Below are positions 9,067 through 17,691 of a stretch of DNA of 64,000 nt, piece after piece (positions within the stretch are counted from its first letter, which is position 1; the number at the start of each line of letters is the position of its first letter). The position numbers and the translations under genes were made by a program. The stretch is from Marinobacterium weihaiense. GTDB taxonomy: Bacteria > Pseudomonadota > Gammaproteobacteria > Pseudomonadales > Balneatricaceae. A model generated the notes under the pieces. It worked only from the letters and a program-made list of their open reading frames with translations, had not been told where the DNA came from and did no database searches. The stretch is from contig NZ_JAHQZT010000010.1 in the NCBI RefSeq assembly GCF_019061305.1, positions 1-64,000 of the forward strand, written 5' to 3'.

Positions 9067-9330
9067 TTGAACGGTAACGCTTCCTTGGTTGTGCGCTGGC
9101 AAAAAAATAACGATTACCTTGTCGTCCGGATCTATCGCGATCTGGTGGGCGATTGGGTCGTGACCCAGTGCTGGGGCAGCAGCGGTGAACCCGGCGCCTA
9201 CAGCCATACTCTCGTGGACTCCTACAGCGACGCTCTGGAACTGCTGCGTGAAATCGGTCGCGAGCAGCGTCAGCGCGGTTTTCGTCGCAAACAAAGCCGT
9301 GAGGAACAGCTGGGCTTTGATTTCAGCTGA
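9067..9330 (+). CDS. Small WGR-domain-like protein, 87 aa
   Basis: The protein is essentially one short domain: strands VVRWQKNNDYLVVRIYRDLVGDWVVTQCWGSSG, the last part resembling the W-G-R core of the WGR domain (here WGSSG). Next come a helix SYSDALELLREIGREQRQRGF and a basic tail ending GFDFS. WGR domains bind nucleic acid ends in PARPs and are also found in bacterial DNA-metabolism proteins; the function here is inferred. The start is uncertain: TTG at 9067 without a clear SD, and other TTG/GTG codons lie within ten residues. Confidence 0.6.
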   Translation: MNGNASLVVRWQKNNDYLVVRIYRDLVGDWVVTQCWGSSGEPGAYSHTLVDSYSDALELLREIGREQRQRGFRRKQSREEQLGFDFS

Positions 9331-9465
9331 GTTTTTCTCCCCTGTCGCTTGGCACTCCCGTTACAGCGCTTTATAGTCACTTACCCTCGGATTTCGTTGC
9401 CGTTTCATGGCGATACGCCTGGATGGCCGCTTACGATTGCAAGCGACGTACACAGTGGAGTGAGT

Positions 9466-10668
9466 ATGAGCAAATTTGATTTTTCCCCGATGCCCGACGC
9501 CAACGGCTACTTCGGTGAATATGGCGGCCAGCAGATTCCGCCGGAACTGAAAGCGGTCATGGACGAGATCAACCAGGCGTATGAAGAAATTCGCCAGATG
9601 CCGGAGTTCAAGCAGGAACTCGCCGACCTCTTTGCCGATTACGTAGGCCGTCCAAGCCCGATTTTTTACGCCCGCCGTCTGAGTGAAAAGCTGGGCGGTG
9701 CACGCATCTATCTCAAGCGCGAAGACCTTAACCACACTGGTGCTCACAAGATCAACCACTGCCTGGGCGAAGCCCTGCTGGCCAAGTACATGGGTAAGAC
9801 CAAGGTGATCGCCGAAACCGGTGCCGGACAGCACGGCGTTGCCCTGGCGACAGCCTGTGCACTGGTGGGCATCCCCTGTGAAATCCATATGGGTCAGGTC
9901 GACATCGAAAAAGAGCATCCGAACGTGGTCAAGATGAAGATCCTCGGGTGTGATCTGATCCCGGTGACACGCGGCACCGCTACCCTAAAGGATGCCGTCG
10001 ACAGCGCCTTCGACGAATATCTGAAGGACCCTCAGAATTTCATCTATGCCATCGGTTCCGTGGTCGGCCCGCACCCCTTCCCGAAAATGGTACGCGACTT
10101 CCAGAGCATTATCGGCACGGAAGCTCGTCGCCAGTTCCAGGAGCGCGAAGGTAAGCTCCCGGACTACGTCACCGCCTGTGTCGGCGGCGGCTCCAACGCC
10201 ATGGGCATGTTCACGGCCTTCCTGGAAGACGATAATGTCGGCCTGGTAGGGGTTGAGCCGGCCGGCCTGGGCCTCGATACCCAGAAGCACTCGGCCACCA
10301 TGTCACTGGGGCACCCGGGCGAGCTGCACGGCATGAAATGCTACGTACTGGAACAGGCCGACGGCACACCCATGCCGGTTCATTCGATTGCCTCCGGTCT
10401 GGACTACCCAGGCGTGGGCCCTCAGCATAGCTATCTAAAGGATTTGGGCCGCGTACAGTATGCCAGCGCTACGGATCAGGAATGTCTGGATGCCTTCATG
10501 ACGCTGTCTCGCGTTGAAGGCATTATCCCGGCGCTGGAAAGCTCCCACGCCGTCGCCTGGGCTATGCGCACCGCCCCCACCCTCAGCCGGGATCAGACCA
10601 TTCTGATCAACCTTTCCGGCCGAGGCGACAAAGATTCGGATTACGTCGCCGAAAAACTGGGGCTGTAA
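9466..10668 (+). CDS. trpB: Tryptophan synthase beta chain, isolated from trpA
   Basis: A 400-residue TrpB. It has [14 protein letters not shown] at the N-terminus, [16 protein letters not shown] with the PLP lysine, [12 protein letters not shown] with the catalytic glutamate, [11 protein letters not shown] (phosphate loop) and LSGRGDKD. It condenses indole (normally channelled from TrpA) with L-serine. ATG 9466 has GGAG upstream and gives the normal length; the open frame extends 39 codons further. No trpA or other trp gene adjoins it. The HKINH and GEALLAKYM variants of the usual HK(I/T)N(N/Q) and GQALLAK motifs hint that this is a second-type TrpB. Confidence 0.9.
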   Translation: MSKFDFSPMPDANGYFGEYGGQQIPPELKAVMDEINQAYEEIRQMPEFKQELADLFADYVGRPSPIFYARRLSEKLGGARIYLKREDLNHTGAHKINHCLGEALLAKYMGKTKVIAETGAGQHGVALATACALVGIPCEIHMGQVDIEKEHPNVVKMKILGCDLIPVTRGTATLKDAVDSAFDEYLKDPQNFIYAIGSVVGPHPFPKMVRDFQSIIGTEARRQFQEREGKLPDYVTACVGGGSNAMGMFTAFLEDDNVGLVGVEPAGLGLDTQKHSATMSLGHPGELHGMKCYVLEQADGTPMPVHSIASGLDYPGVGPQHSYLKDLGRVQYASATDQECLDAFMTLSRVEGIIPALESSHAVAWAMRTAPTLSRDQTILINLSGRGDKDSDYVAEKLGL

Positions 10669-10711
10669 ACCTGTTGCTACCCTGCACCCCAGCCGGGTGG
10701 CACACAACCCT

Positions 10712-10746
10712 GCACCGTCAGTTAGTACCGCTGACGGTGCCATTTT
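10712..10746 (+). terminator. Stem-loop after trpB overlapping the convergent gene end
   Basis: A 10-bp inverted repeat, GCACCGTCAG (10712-10721) and CTGACGGTGC (10731-10740), with CATTTT following on the plus strand. The right arm is also coding for the C-terminus of the convergent 10718-11212 gene. A modest terminator for trpB is likely. Confidence 0.5.
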
Positions 10747-11212
10747 CCAGATAGACGTAATCCGCTTTCGCCGCATCCTTTTCTCGATAGACCCACTGCT
10801 CGGTCGCACCGGAGCGACTGGTCGAGCGATTGACCTCGGTTGGCTGCCCCCAGGCTCGGCGCACCTGGTCTTCCGTCATGCCGACAATGACTTGTCGACG
10901 CTGAATGGCACGCTCTATTTTTTCACGCCACTGTCGCCGCTGACTGGCCTCGTCAGCCATCCGGTCCCGATAATCACGATCCTGCTGACGCCGCGCTTTC
11001 AAGGTTTGCAGATAATCGCCTACGCCGGTATTCATGCGTGGCCCATCACCGGTGGCCGCTGGCGTTATCTGCAACTCCATGGGGGCATCACCCACCGCGC
11101 AAGGGGTGCTTTGAAATATGCGACGATCATTGACTTCACAGGTATAGACCTGTGCCATGGCTGACACAGAACCCAAACCGCTGACCAGAACGGTCATCAG
11201 AATTCCCTTCAT
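10718..11212 (-). CDS. Secreted DUF4124/BamE-like protein
   Basis: A 164-residue exported protein with a signal peptide (MKGILMTVLVSGLGSVSAMA) cleaved near residue 20. It is followed by VYTCEVNDRRIFQSTPC, which looks like a DUF4124-type two-cysteine module. A charged linker rich in R/Q leads to a C-terminal segment VGMTEDQVRRAWGQPTEV ending in QWVYR, the SmpA/BamE-like fold signature (GMTxxQVxxxxGxP). A periplasmic location is inferred and the function is unknown. ATG 11212 is chosen for its GGAGG 7 bases upstream; the open frame extends further. Confidence 0.72.
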   Translation of the reverse strand: MKGILMTVLVSGLGSVSAMAQVYTCEVNDRRIFQSTPCAVGDAPMELQITPAATGDGPRMNTGVGDYLQTLKARRQQDRDYRDRMADEASQRRQWREKIERAIQRRQVIVGMTEDQVRRAWGQPTEVNRSTSRSGATEQWVYREKDAAKADYVYLENGTVSGTN

Positions 11213-11360
11213 GCTCAAGCCTCCTTTCCTGATGGCATGTGGAGTGAGCAGTCTAGACGCTGACCAGGGGTTATGCCATGAAAGCAAACTGCCGTCTCAA
11301 ACGACGGTTGACGAAGGGATTGGCTGCCATCCTTGGCAGCAGTAGAAGCGTCATGCCAAA

Positions 11361-12212
11361 TCAGGCATGGCAAAGCGGCATGTCGGTCATAATGGCACGC
11401 TGCATCGCCTGCAGCGCAAGGTCGACTAGTTCGTGGGGCTCTTCCCCATCGTCGGGGCTGATGGCCGCCCCGATATGTACGGAGGGTGCTGCCATGTCTG
11501 CCGGTTGTGTCTGTACCAGTGCCGCGGAAAGTTTTTCGGCCACGACCTGAATGGCATCCGGACAGTCGACTTGTTCGATCACCAGCAGATAGGCTCCGGA
11601 GTCCAAGCGTGCCAGAGTATCTCCCTGACGGATATTCTGCTGCAGTGCCTGCGACATGCTTGTCAACGCCAGAGAGTAACCGCTTTCTGTCATCCCCGTG
11701 CCACTGATCTGGAGCGCCATGAAGGCCACATATTCATCCGCTCGCTGCGCCCGCTGCAGGGAATGCTTGATACGCGCCAAAGTCTCGGGCGCTGTCGCCG
11801 GCAGTAACTGATCCGGCGTCTCGACACTGAGCGGGTGCTGCAAACGAAACAGGGGTGTCATGTCACGCCCGGTAATCAGCAGGGTTTCGACACAGCCTTC
11901 TGTATCCTGACCGGACATGGCACTGAATCGAATCAGGCGCGCCCCCACATCGGGCACTTCCACCCAGGTTTCCACGCCCTCCCCCGGCTCGGTCACCATG
12001 ACTTCGCGCAAAGCTGACAGTGGATAGGCTTTGCCCACCAGGGCTTCGCGAGGCTTATCCAGTAACCGGGCAAACGCCAGATTGCACCAGGCACAGGTAC
12101 CATCAAGCCGCAGCACCACCACCAACTCATCCAGGCCATCCATCAATTGCATCAGGTGCCGGTTTGAAACGACTTTTTCCCACTCTGTCGGCATCGCGCT
12201 GTGTTCAATCAT
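11361..12212 (-). CDS. PAS domain protein with degenerate GGDEF domain
   Basis: A 283-residue cytosolic protein. The N-terminal PAS domain (residues ~18-120) contains DELVVVLRLDGTCAWCNLAFARLL. The C-terminal half aligns with a GGDEF domain, but the signature in ARLDSGAYLLVIEQ reads DSGAY instead of GGDEF, and the substrate-binding Asp/Asn pattern is also gone. It is therefore probably a non-catalytic c-di-GMP/GTP sensor or a dimerisation partner. ATG 12212 is preferred over the GTG two codons upstream. It is divergent from the copper-protein operon. No RxxD I-site is visible. Confidence 0.75.
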   Translation of the reverse strand: MIEHSAMPTEWEKVVSNRHLMQLMDGLDELVVVLRLDGTCAWCNLAFARLLDKPREALVGKAYPLSALREVMVTEPGEGVETWVEVPDVGARLIRFSAMSGQDTEGCVETLLITGRDMTPLFRLQHPLSVETPDQLLPATAPETLARIKHSLQRAQRADEYVAFMALQISGTGMTESGYSLALTSMSQALQQNIRQGDTLARLDSGAYLLVIEQVDCPDAIQVVAEKLSAALVQTQPADMAAPSVHIGAAISPDDGEEPHELVDLALQAMQRAIMTDMPLCHA

Positions 12213-12235
12213 TACCACTGATCTCTACTGTTGCT

Positions 12236-12261
12236 ATTCGCTGTCACCCAAGATAGCGAAT
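12236..12261. repeat. Inverted repeat in the divergent region before the SCO operon
   Basis: Perfect 7-bp arms ATTCGCT (12236-12242) and AGCGAAT (12255-12261) separated by 12 bases. It lies between the PAS/GGDEF gene start and the start at 12352. It could be an operator for either divergent gene, or chance. Confidence 0.3.
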
Positions 12262-12351
12262 CCTTTGACGGCATGCCAGGCAAACTCGACTCTGGCATGA
12301 TCTGGTGCGACAATTTGTCACTTTAGCCTGCCTTCTTTCCTGCATAGACTA

Positions 12352-12846
12352 ATGCCGATGTCACCCGAATCTGAAGTTACACCTACCCCGAGCTCACGCA
12401 CGGGACTGTTGAAAATAGTATTGCTGGCGCTGCTACTGATCATTGTCCTGGCCGCCGCACTGACTTCACAGGACCTGCTGACGCAAGAGGTCGGGGCTAC
12501 ACGACATGCGTGTGACCTGCAGCAAGGCCCCTGCACGGTCGAGCTTGAGGATAGCCGCTTGACCCTTGAAGCTGGGCCGCGCCCACTGCGTTCACTGACA
12601 CCCATAACGATCAGTGTCAGCATAGAAGGTCATCAGCCAGACCGGGTTAACGCACGACTGCAAGGGGCCGAGATGTACATGGGCATCAACGAATTTACTC
12701 TGTCACCCACTGCTGCACCCGGACACTGGCAAGGTAAAACGGAACTGGCGGTTTGCACGACCGGCACAATGCTGTGGCAGCTGCAAATCGACATCAGCGA
12801 TATGACCGGTTCACAACAGCATTTGTTCGAGTTTGAGGCGCGATGA
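12352..12846 (+). CDS. Membrane-anchored periplasmic protein, first gene of the SCO operon
   Basis: A 164-residue protein with a short cytosolic N-terminus, one TM segment (residues ~19-38, LLKIVLLALLLIIVLAAAL) and a periplasmic domain with three cysteines (HACDLQQGPC and VCTTG). I do not recognise a named family. Its stop overlaps the SCO1 start by four bases (ATGA), so it is translationally coupled to copper-delivery proteins. A role in copper handling or oxidase assembly is likely by context only. The N-terminal start is not fixed by a good SD. Confidence 0.65.
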   Translation: MPMSPESEVTPTPSSRTGLLKIVLLALLLIIVLAAALTSQDLLTQEVGATRHACDLQQGPCTVELEDSRLTLEAGPRPLRSLTPITISVSIEGHQPDRVNARLQGAEMYMGINEFTLSPTAAPGHWQGKTELAVCTTGTMLWQLQIDISDMTGSQQHLFEFEAR

Positions 12847-13460
12847 AGACACAACTCAAAACACTCAAAATTCTGCTTTTACTGACAGCCTGTCTGCTGG
12901 CAGGCCTGGCCGTTGCCTTCATGCTGAGACCCGAGCCGGTTGAAACGCGCTTGGCCATGGGTGACAGCAGCTTGGGCGGCGACTTCACGCTGATGTCAGC
13001 CAATGGACCGGTGTCGTTGTCCGACTTTCGCGGCAAAGTCAGTGTGCTTTACATCGGCTATGCCTCCTGCCCGGATGTCTGCCCGACCGCACTGGCCATA
13101 CTGACACAGTCACTGAAGCAGCTTTCCCCGGCGGAGCGTGAGCAGGTGCAAGGCATTTTCATCAGCGTCGATCCGGAACGGGATACCCCCGAAAAACTGG
13201 CCGACTATACCGCTTTTTTCTCGCCCAGCATTCTGGGAGTCACCGGCAGCCGCGAACAGATCGATCAGGTCGTCCGCCAGTATGGCGCCTTTTATCGCAT
13301 GGTCGAGCTCAAGGACTCCGCCATGGGCTACGCCGTTGATCATTCTTCACGGCTGTATCTGGTTGACCGCAACGGTCAGCTGGTCGATACGCTGCTGCAC
13401 AACGCAACACCACACGCATTGACCGATCGCCTTCAGGCCATGCTTCACTCTCAGGGATAA
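12843..13460 (+). CDS. SCO1/SenC-family copper metallochaperone/thiol reductase
   Basis: A 205-residue thioredoxin-fold protein, membrane-anchored by residues ~9-28. It has the copper-binding pair in SCPDVCP (Cys76 and Cys80) and the ligand histidine in VDHSSRLYLVD (about His167), with FRGKVSVLYIGYASCPD matching the SCO family. SCO proteins deliver copper to the CuA site of cytochrome c oxidase or reduce its cysteines in the periplasm. It is coupled to the genes before and after it. No cox genes lie in this window, so the client oxidase is elsewhere or uncertain. Confidence 0.9.
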   Translation: MKTQLKTLKILLLLTACLLAGLAVAFMLRPEPVETRLAMGDSSLGGDFTLMSANGPVSLSDFRGKVSVLYIGYASCPDVCPTALAILTQSLKQLSPAEREQVQGIFISVDPERDTPEKLADYTAFFSPSILGVTGSREQIDQVVRQYGAFYRMVELKDSAMGYAVDHSSRLYLVDRNGQLVDTLLHNATPHALTDRLQAMLHSQG

Positions 13461-13467
13461 GGATCAT

Positions 13468-13929
13468 ATGATGAACAAGTCTTTTGCTTCACTGCTGACA
13501 GGCTGCCTGCTAAGCAGCTCCGTGTTCGCAGCCGATGTTCAAGTGGATGCGGCGCATGCACGTGCCACTGCACCCGGACAGCCCAACAGCGCGGTGTTCA
13601 TGCAGCTGACCAACACCGGTAATGACACTGCAATCACCGGTGCCAGCAGCTCAGCGGCCAAGGTGGCCGAGCTGCATACCCACATGCATGACCAGGGTGT
13701 GATGCGCATGCGCCGTATCGATGCCATCGAGCTGCCGGCGGCGAAAGCCGTCACCCTGCAGCCCGGCGGGCTCCACATCATGCTGATCGGACTGGACGCC
13801 CCTCTGCAGGCCGGCTCACATATCGATCTGACACTGGAGTTTGCCGATGGCACCTCTGAGCAGTTTGAGGTACCGGTCAAGCAGGTGATGCCTGCGGGCA
13901 TGCAGCACGGCAAGGGCATGCAGCACTAA
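13468..13929 (+). CDS. Periplasmic copper chaperone PCu(A)C
   Basis: A 153-residue protein with a Sec signal peptide (cut after SSVFA, residue ~21). The family motif begins at ELHTHMHDQGVMRMR and ends in the GGLHIML segment, supplying the His/Met Cu(I) ligands. The extra C-terminal His/Met tail (MPAGMQHGKGMQH) is typical of PCu(A)C proteins that also bind Cu(II). It hands copper to SCO or CuA sites in the periplasm. It lies 7 bases after the SCO gene, as the third gene of the operon. Confidence 0.9.
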   Translation: MMNKSFASLLTGCLLSSSVFAADVQVDAAHARATAPGQPNSAVFMQLTNTGNDTAITGASSSAAKVAELHTHMHDQGVMRMRRIDAIELPAAKAVTLQPGGLHIMLIGLDAPLQAGSHIDLTLEFADGTSEQFEVPVKQVMPAGMQHGKGMQH

Positions 13930-13938
13930 GCGAAATAC

Positions 13939-14472
13939 TCAGCACATCTTGCAGCCACGCAGACGCCCGTCGAAGTGGCTGTAAATGGCCAGGCAGGCCT
14001 CTTTCTCCGGCAACACACCCAAGCCCTGGCTGTTATAGCGATCAACATAGAGCATGGCGCGCAGACAGACATTTTTGCTGTCGATTTCCACCTGGTACGA
14101 CTTGAAGCCGACCCGGTACAACCCCTGATACAGGGGATAGACCAGCCGACCCTGGTCAATGAATACCGCTTCACCCGCTTGATCCGTTTGCTCCAGTGCA
14201 GGCACGTTCAACGGATTGGCATTATGCAGCGCCAGAAAGAGGTCAGCCTGATCCGGGGTATCGAACACGCCCAGCACCCATACTCGCCCTGCGAACATGG
14301 CATAGAGATACACGAAACGCTCGTCCTGCCGGTACAGCGTCAGACGCTGATAGTGCCAGCCGTCATAGTCGCACTGCGATAGCGATTCCAGCCGGTCGCC
14401 ATCGGGCAGTTCAACCGGCCCCGGCGGGGATACGTCCCGCCAAGGCGTTGCCAGTATGCTGAGGTTACGCAC
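13939..14472 (-). CDS. Hypothetical protein, 177 aa, third gene of the epmC operon
   Basis: Not recognised. It is a soluble protein with aromatic-rich strands (DGWHYQRLTLYRQDERFVYLYAMFAGRVW, read in pieces) and a C-terminal CLAIYSHFDGRLRGCKMC holding three cysteines. Start GTG 14472 has a GGAGG six bases upstream that lies inside the end of epmC, with an 8-base overlap, so coupling is likely. There is no signal peptide or TM segment. Context (epmC, lipoprotein) does not define a job. Confidence 0.65.
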   Translation of the reverse strand: MRNLSILATPWRDVSPPGPVELPDGDRLESLSQCDYDGWHYQRLTLYRQDERFVYLYAMFAGRVWVLGVFDTPDQADLFLALHNANPLNVPALEQTDQAGEAVFIDQGRLVYPLYQGLYRVGFKSYQVEIDSKNVCLRAMLYVDRYNSQGLGVLPEKEACLAIYSHFDGRLRGCKMC

Positions 14473-15016
14473 AAGCAGCCTCCGACGTATTTAGACTGAA
14501 CTGGTCAGGGTGTAACGCCGGCGTACCGTACTGCTGCTGCAGCGCTTCGACTAGCATCTGCACCCGGGGCGGCAAGCCGTCGGCCAGCAGTTGCCGTACC
14601 CGCTGGAGCACGTTCTGCTTGAAGGCATCGCTTGCCCCCAGCCCGGCCGACAGGTTATCGGCGCTGAAATGGAAGCGCCGCCCGGCCGCCTGATTGAGGA
14701 TCCATTCGTATGCCTGCGGCTTGACCTCCACCCGCTCAAACTCGGCCTGCTCCTCAGCCGTGCGGCCGTCAGGCTTGTACCAGTAGCCGAAGTCCTCCCG
14801 CAATCGACGCTCCGGCCCCGCTACGCACCAGTGCGCAATTTCGTGCAGCGCGCTGGCATAGAAGCCATGGGCAAAGATAATGCGGTGATGCGCATGCTCG
14901 GCATCCGCTGGCAGATAGATCGGTTCGTCATCACCGGCAACCAGCACGGTATTGTAGGTTGGCAGGAACAACCGATTGAACAGGTCGATCAGAGGTTGAT
15001 AGTCGGGCATGCTCAT
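14465..15016 (-). CDS. epmC: Elongation factor P hydroxylase EpmC (YfcM)
   Basis: A 183-residue protein closely following E. coli EpmC: GDDEPIYLPADAEHAH, RIIFAHGFYASALHEIAHW with the metal-binding HEIAH, EDFGYWYKPDGR, and VEVKPQAYEWIL. It hydroxylates the beta-lysylated lysine of EF-P, the last step of the EpmA/EpmB/EpmC modification. ATG 15016 overlaps the lipoprotein stop (ATGA) and has GGAG 8 bases upstream. The open frame continues 12 codons further into the lipoprotein gene. Confidence 0.92.
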   Translation of the reverse strand: MSMPDYQPLIDLFNRLFLPTYNTVLVAGDDEPIYLPADAEHAHHRIIFAHGFYASALHEIAHWCVAGPERRLREDFGYWYKPDGRTAEEQAEFERVEVKPQAYEWILNQAAGRRFHFSADNLSAGLGASDAFKQNVLQRVRQLLADGLPPRVQMLVEALQQQYGTPALHPDQFSLNTSEAACA

Positions 15017-15777
15017 TGTTCGTACTCCTGCCAGCGGTTGTCGTTCAACCACCAGCTCTGGCCGGTCTGCTCGTCCATGCGCACCGCAACATAACCCTTG
15101 GTGTCCTTGTCGGCACGGTGGAGCAGCACACGGTAGGTCGAGGGCTCAAGGTAATCAACATCACCGAGCAAACGCCAGCTGCCGGCATCGGCCAGCCAGG
15201 TTGCACCACTGAAGCGATCATACTTGAGCAGGATCCAGGCTCCGTCGCGGGTGTAGGTGGTGGTCAGCGCAAACTGCCCGCCGCCCTCGACCGGCGCATC
15301 CATCTGGTTCATGACCTGCATCAGCTGGCCGATGGCAGCATCCAGTTGTTCGGTCGCGCCAGCGCTGTCCCCCAGCTGATCGGAGGCATCCTCCTCGCTG
15401 CCGGATTGCCGGTCCGCCGCCGGCGAAGTCAGCAGCTGCATGCGATTGAGCAGCATGCGGTTCTGCTCCAGCAACTGACCACTCTGAGTGCGCAACTGCA
15501 GTACCTGCTCCTGCAGCAGGGTCAGGCGACCGCTCAGCTGATCGAAGCCGCTTTGTACGGGAGAGGAAGGCGTGACGGAATTCGCTGCGGCGGACGGCTG
15601 TTCGCCTGCCGGTGCAGCAGAGTTCCGGCCGGCCGCTGGTCGGGTGTCACCGGCAGACGACGGCTCGGCAGATTCCGCCGCTGACGGAGTCTGCGCCACC
15701 GGCTTGTCCGGACTGGCCGCGTTGCAGCCGGCCAGTAGCAGCGCCAACATACCGGCAGAAAGGCGTGACAGGTTCAT
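15013..15777 (-). CDS. Lipoprotein with coiled-coil, unknown function
   Basis: A 254-residue lipoprotein with lipobox LLAGC (Cys18). A low-complexity Ala/Pro/Ser-rich stretch (residues ~20-75) is followed by a coiled coil (LTLLQEQVLQLRTQSGQLL and neighbours, ~84-115). The C-terminal beta-rich domain has YTRDGAWILLKYDRFSG and repeated Trp residues (SWWLNDNRWQEY). It is probably anchored in the outer or inner membrane facing the periplasm. It is first in an operon with epmC and the 13939-14472 gene. Confidence 0.72.
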   Translation of the reverse strand: MNLSRLSAGMLALLLAGCNAASPDKPVAQTPSAAESAEPSSAGDTRPAAGRNSAAPAGEQPSAAANSVTPSSPVQSGFDQLSGRLTLLQEQVLQLRTQSGQLLEQNRMLLNRMQLLTSPAADRQSGSEEDASDQLGDSAGATEQLDAAIGQLMQVMNQMDAPVEGGGQFALTTTYTRDGAWILLKYDRFSGATWLADAGSWRLLGDVDYLEPSTYRVLLHRADKDTKGYVAVRMDEQTGQSWWLNDNRWQEYEQ

Positions 15778-15844
15778 GCAGGGCCTCTGAAATACGTTAA
15801 AAGCGCTATTCTAGCGAATTCAGAGGCCCGGGGAATAGCCGTTC

Positions 15845-17626
15845 TCAGCCAAGCACTTTGCCGTTATAGCCGGTCAGACCGGCATTGCCGGCAACGCCCT
15901 TGAGTACCGGCGTATTGAGGCGATCCACCTGGACCTCCTTGCGATCGCGCAGGTACTCCGCGACCACATCCCAGATCGCCGGCCCTTCGGACTGTGCCCC
16001 GACCGTTGCCCAACCGGTCACCTTGTAGGTTTTGTCGGCTTCAATGCGCTCGCCGTTATCCAGTGTCATCTCACTGATCCGTTCGCCGATCTTGCGGTTG
16101 GGCTCGCAAACGTAGTCAAAACCGCCCACACGCACCATGTCACCACCGGACTGCAGGTAAGGCTCAGGATTGAACAAGTTGTCGGCCACATCTTCCATGA
16201 TCAGCTTCAGCTCGGAACCTTTCATGTCACGAACATAGGTTTCCGGATAGGTCAGGCACGTCTGATCCAGCACACGCTCCATGTTGATCATCTGCCCCTT
16301 GAGCACCGTGGTGCCCCAGCGGAAACCGGGTGACAGCGAGATCTGTGCATCACCCACTTCGCGCAGGGCATCGCAGATCACCTGGTCAAAGGTGCCGTTG
16401 AAGTTGCCCCGACGGAACATAAGGTCGCCCGCCAGTGCCAACTCTTCGTTCAACCAGTCCAGATGAGGCGCCCGAATTTCGTCAATCAGCGCCTGCATGC
16501 CGACATCCGCCGGGATCAGTTCGGAAAACACCGGGACCAGGCGGTAGCGATAATCCTGGATCTTACCGTTGCGAATCTCCAGGTCGAGGGTACCGAGGAA
16601 CTTGCCATTGGAGCCGGCGTTGAACACCAGCGTCTGACCGCCGCTGTTCTTGACCACGGTCGGCGCCGGCATGCCATCATGAGTATGACCGCCCAGAATA
16701 ACGTCAACACCGGAGACCCGACTCGCCATGGCCAGATCCACATCCATGCCGTTGTGAGACAGCACCACTACGGCATCGACCTTTTCCTCGCTGCGCACCT
16801 TATCCACGATGCCCTGCAGGTGACTGTCGTGGATATCAAAGCTCCAGTCCGGTATGAAACGGGCCGGGTTGGCAATTTTGGTGCGCGGGAACGCCTGACC
16901 GATCACGGCAATGCGTGCTCCGCCCAGCTCGCGAATACTGTAGGGCTTGAACACCTGCCCATCGAAGTCATCGTAGAGATAGTCGGTATCGCTGGCGAAC
17001 ATGGCATCTTCGGTAATGAACACGTTTTGCGCCAGGAATTCGCCATCGAACGCTTCGATATTGCGCAGGATTTCCGTCTGGTTGTAGGTGAATTCCCAGT
17101 GGCCGGTCATGATGTCAACACCCAGCGCATTGCAGGCCTTGACCATATCCATGCCACGGGTCTTGTAGGAGGTACCCGACCCCTGCCAGGTATCACCGCC
17201 GTCCAGCAGCAGTGTCTTTTCGCGTCCGAAGCTGTCGCGCAGGCGGTCCGCCAGTGTCTTGAGGTGTGCAAAGCCGCCCACCTTACCGTACTGGTGTGCC
17301 GCCTGGTCAAAGTCCAGACAGGTAAAGGCATGCGCCTCAATACTGCCCGGCGCGATGCCGAAATGCTGCAGTAACCGGTCACCGACGAGATGCGGCGCCT
17401 TACCGACCGCACTGCCCACGCCGATGTTCACGTTGGGCTCGCGGAAGTACACCGGCAGCAACTGGGCGTGACAGTCGGTCATGTGCAGCAGACGCACATT
17501 GCCGAAGGTCGGCACTTCATACAGGTCGGACGGCTGACGACTGGCGGCCTGGCCGCGCACGGGCAGCATACCGGCCACGCCGGCCAGCCCCAGCAGGCGG
17601 GCGAATTCACGTCGAGTCATTGACAT
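15845..17626 (-). CDS. soxB: Thiosulfohydrolase SoxB
   Basis: A 593-residue calcineurin-like phosphoesterase-fold enzyme with a Tat signal (TRREFARLLGLAG). It carries the di-metal motifs LLHMTDCHAQL, LLLDGGDTWQGSG (SoxB-specific), MTGHWEFTY, VVVLSHNGMDVD and ILGGHTHDG, and a C-terminal 5'-nucleotidase-like domain. In the periplasm it hydrolyses the sulfonate from the SoxY cysteine-S-thiosulfonate, releasing sulfate. It is last in the cluster, with a 65-base gap after the soxK-like gene. ATG 17626 has AAAGG 8 bases upstream. Confidence 0.97.
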   Translation of the reverse strand: MSMTRREFARLLGLAGVAGMLPVRGQAASRQPSDLYEVPTFGNVRLLHMTDCHAQLLPVYFREPNVNIGVGSAVGKAPHLVGDRLLQHFGIAPGSIEAHAFTCLDFDQAAHQYGKVGGFAHLKTLADRLRDSFGREKTLLLDGGDTWQGSGTSYKTRGMDMVKACNALGVDIMTGHWEFTYNQTEILRNIEAFDGEFLAQNVFITEDAMFASDTDYLYDDFDGQVFKPYSIRELGGARIAVIGQAFPRTKIANPARFIPDWSFDIHDSHLQGIVDKVRSEEKVDAVVVLSHNGMDVDLAMASRVSGVDVILGGHTHDGMPAPTVVKNSGGQTLVFNAGSNGKFLGTLDLEIRNGKIQDYRYRLVPVFSELIPADVGMQALIDEIRAPHLDWLNEELALAGDLMFRRGNFNGTFDQVICDALREVGDAQISLSPGFRWGTTVLKGQMINMERVLDQTCLTYPETYVRDMKGSELKLIMEDVADNLFNPEPYLQSGGDMVRVGGFDYVCEPNRKIGERISEMTLDNGERIEADKTYKVTGWATVGAQSEGPAIWDVVAEYLRDRKEVQVDRLNTPVLKGVAGNAGLTGYNGKVLG

Positions 17627-17691
17627 GGTGTTTACCTTTCGGAAAAAGCATACCCGTCACCGGGCAGTGACGGGCAATCGGTGGGAAATGG

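Noticed and set aside
9350-9370. TTGGCAC...TTACA resembling a sigma-54 promoter before trpB
   Set aside because: The -12 element has AC instead of the essential GC at the correct spacing.
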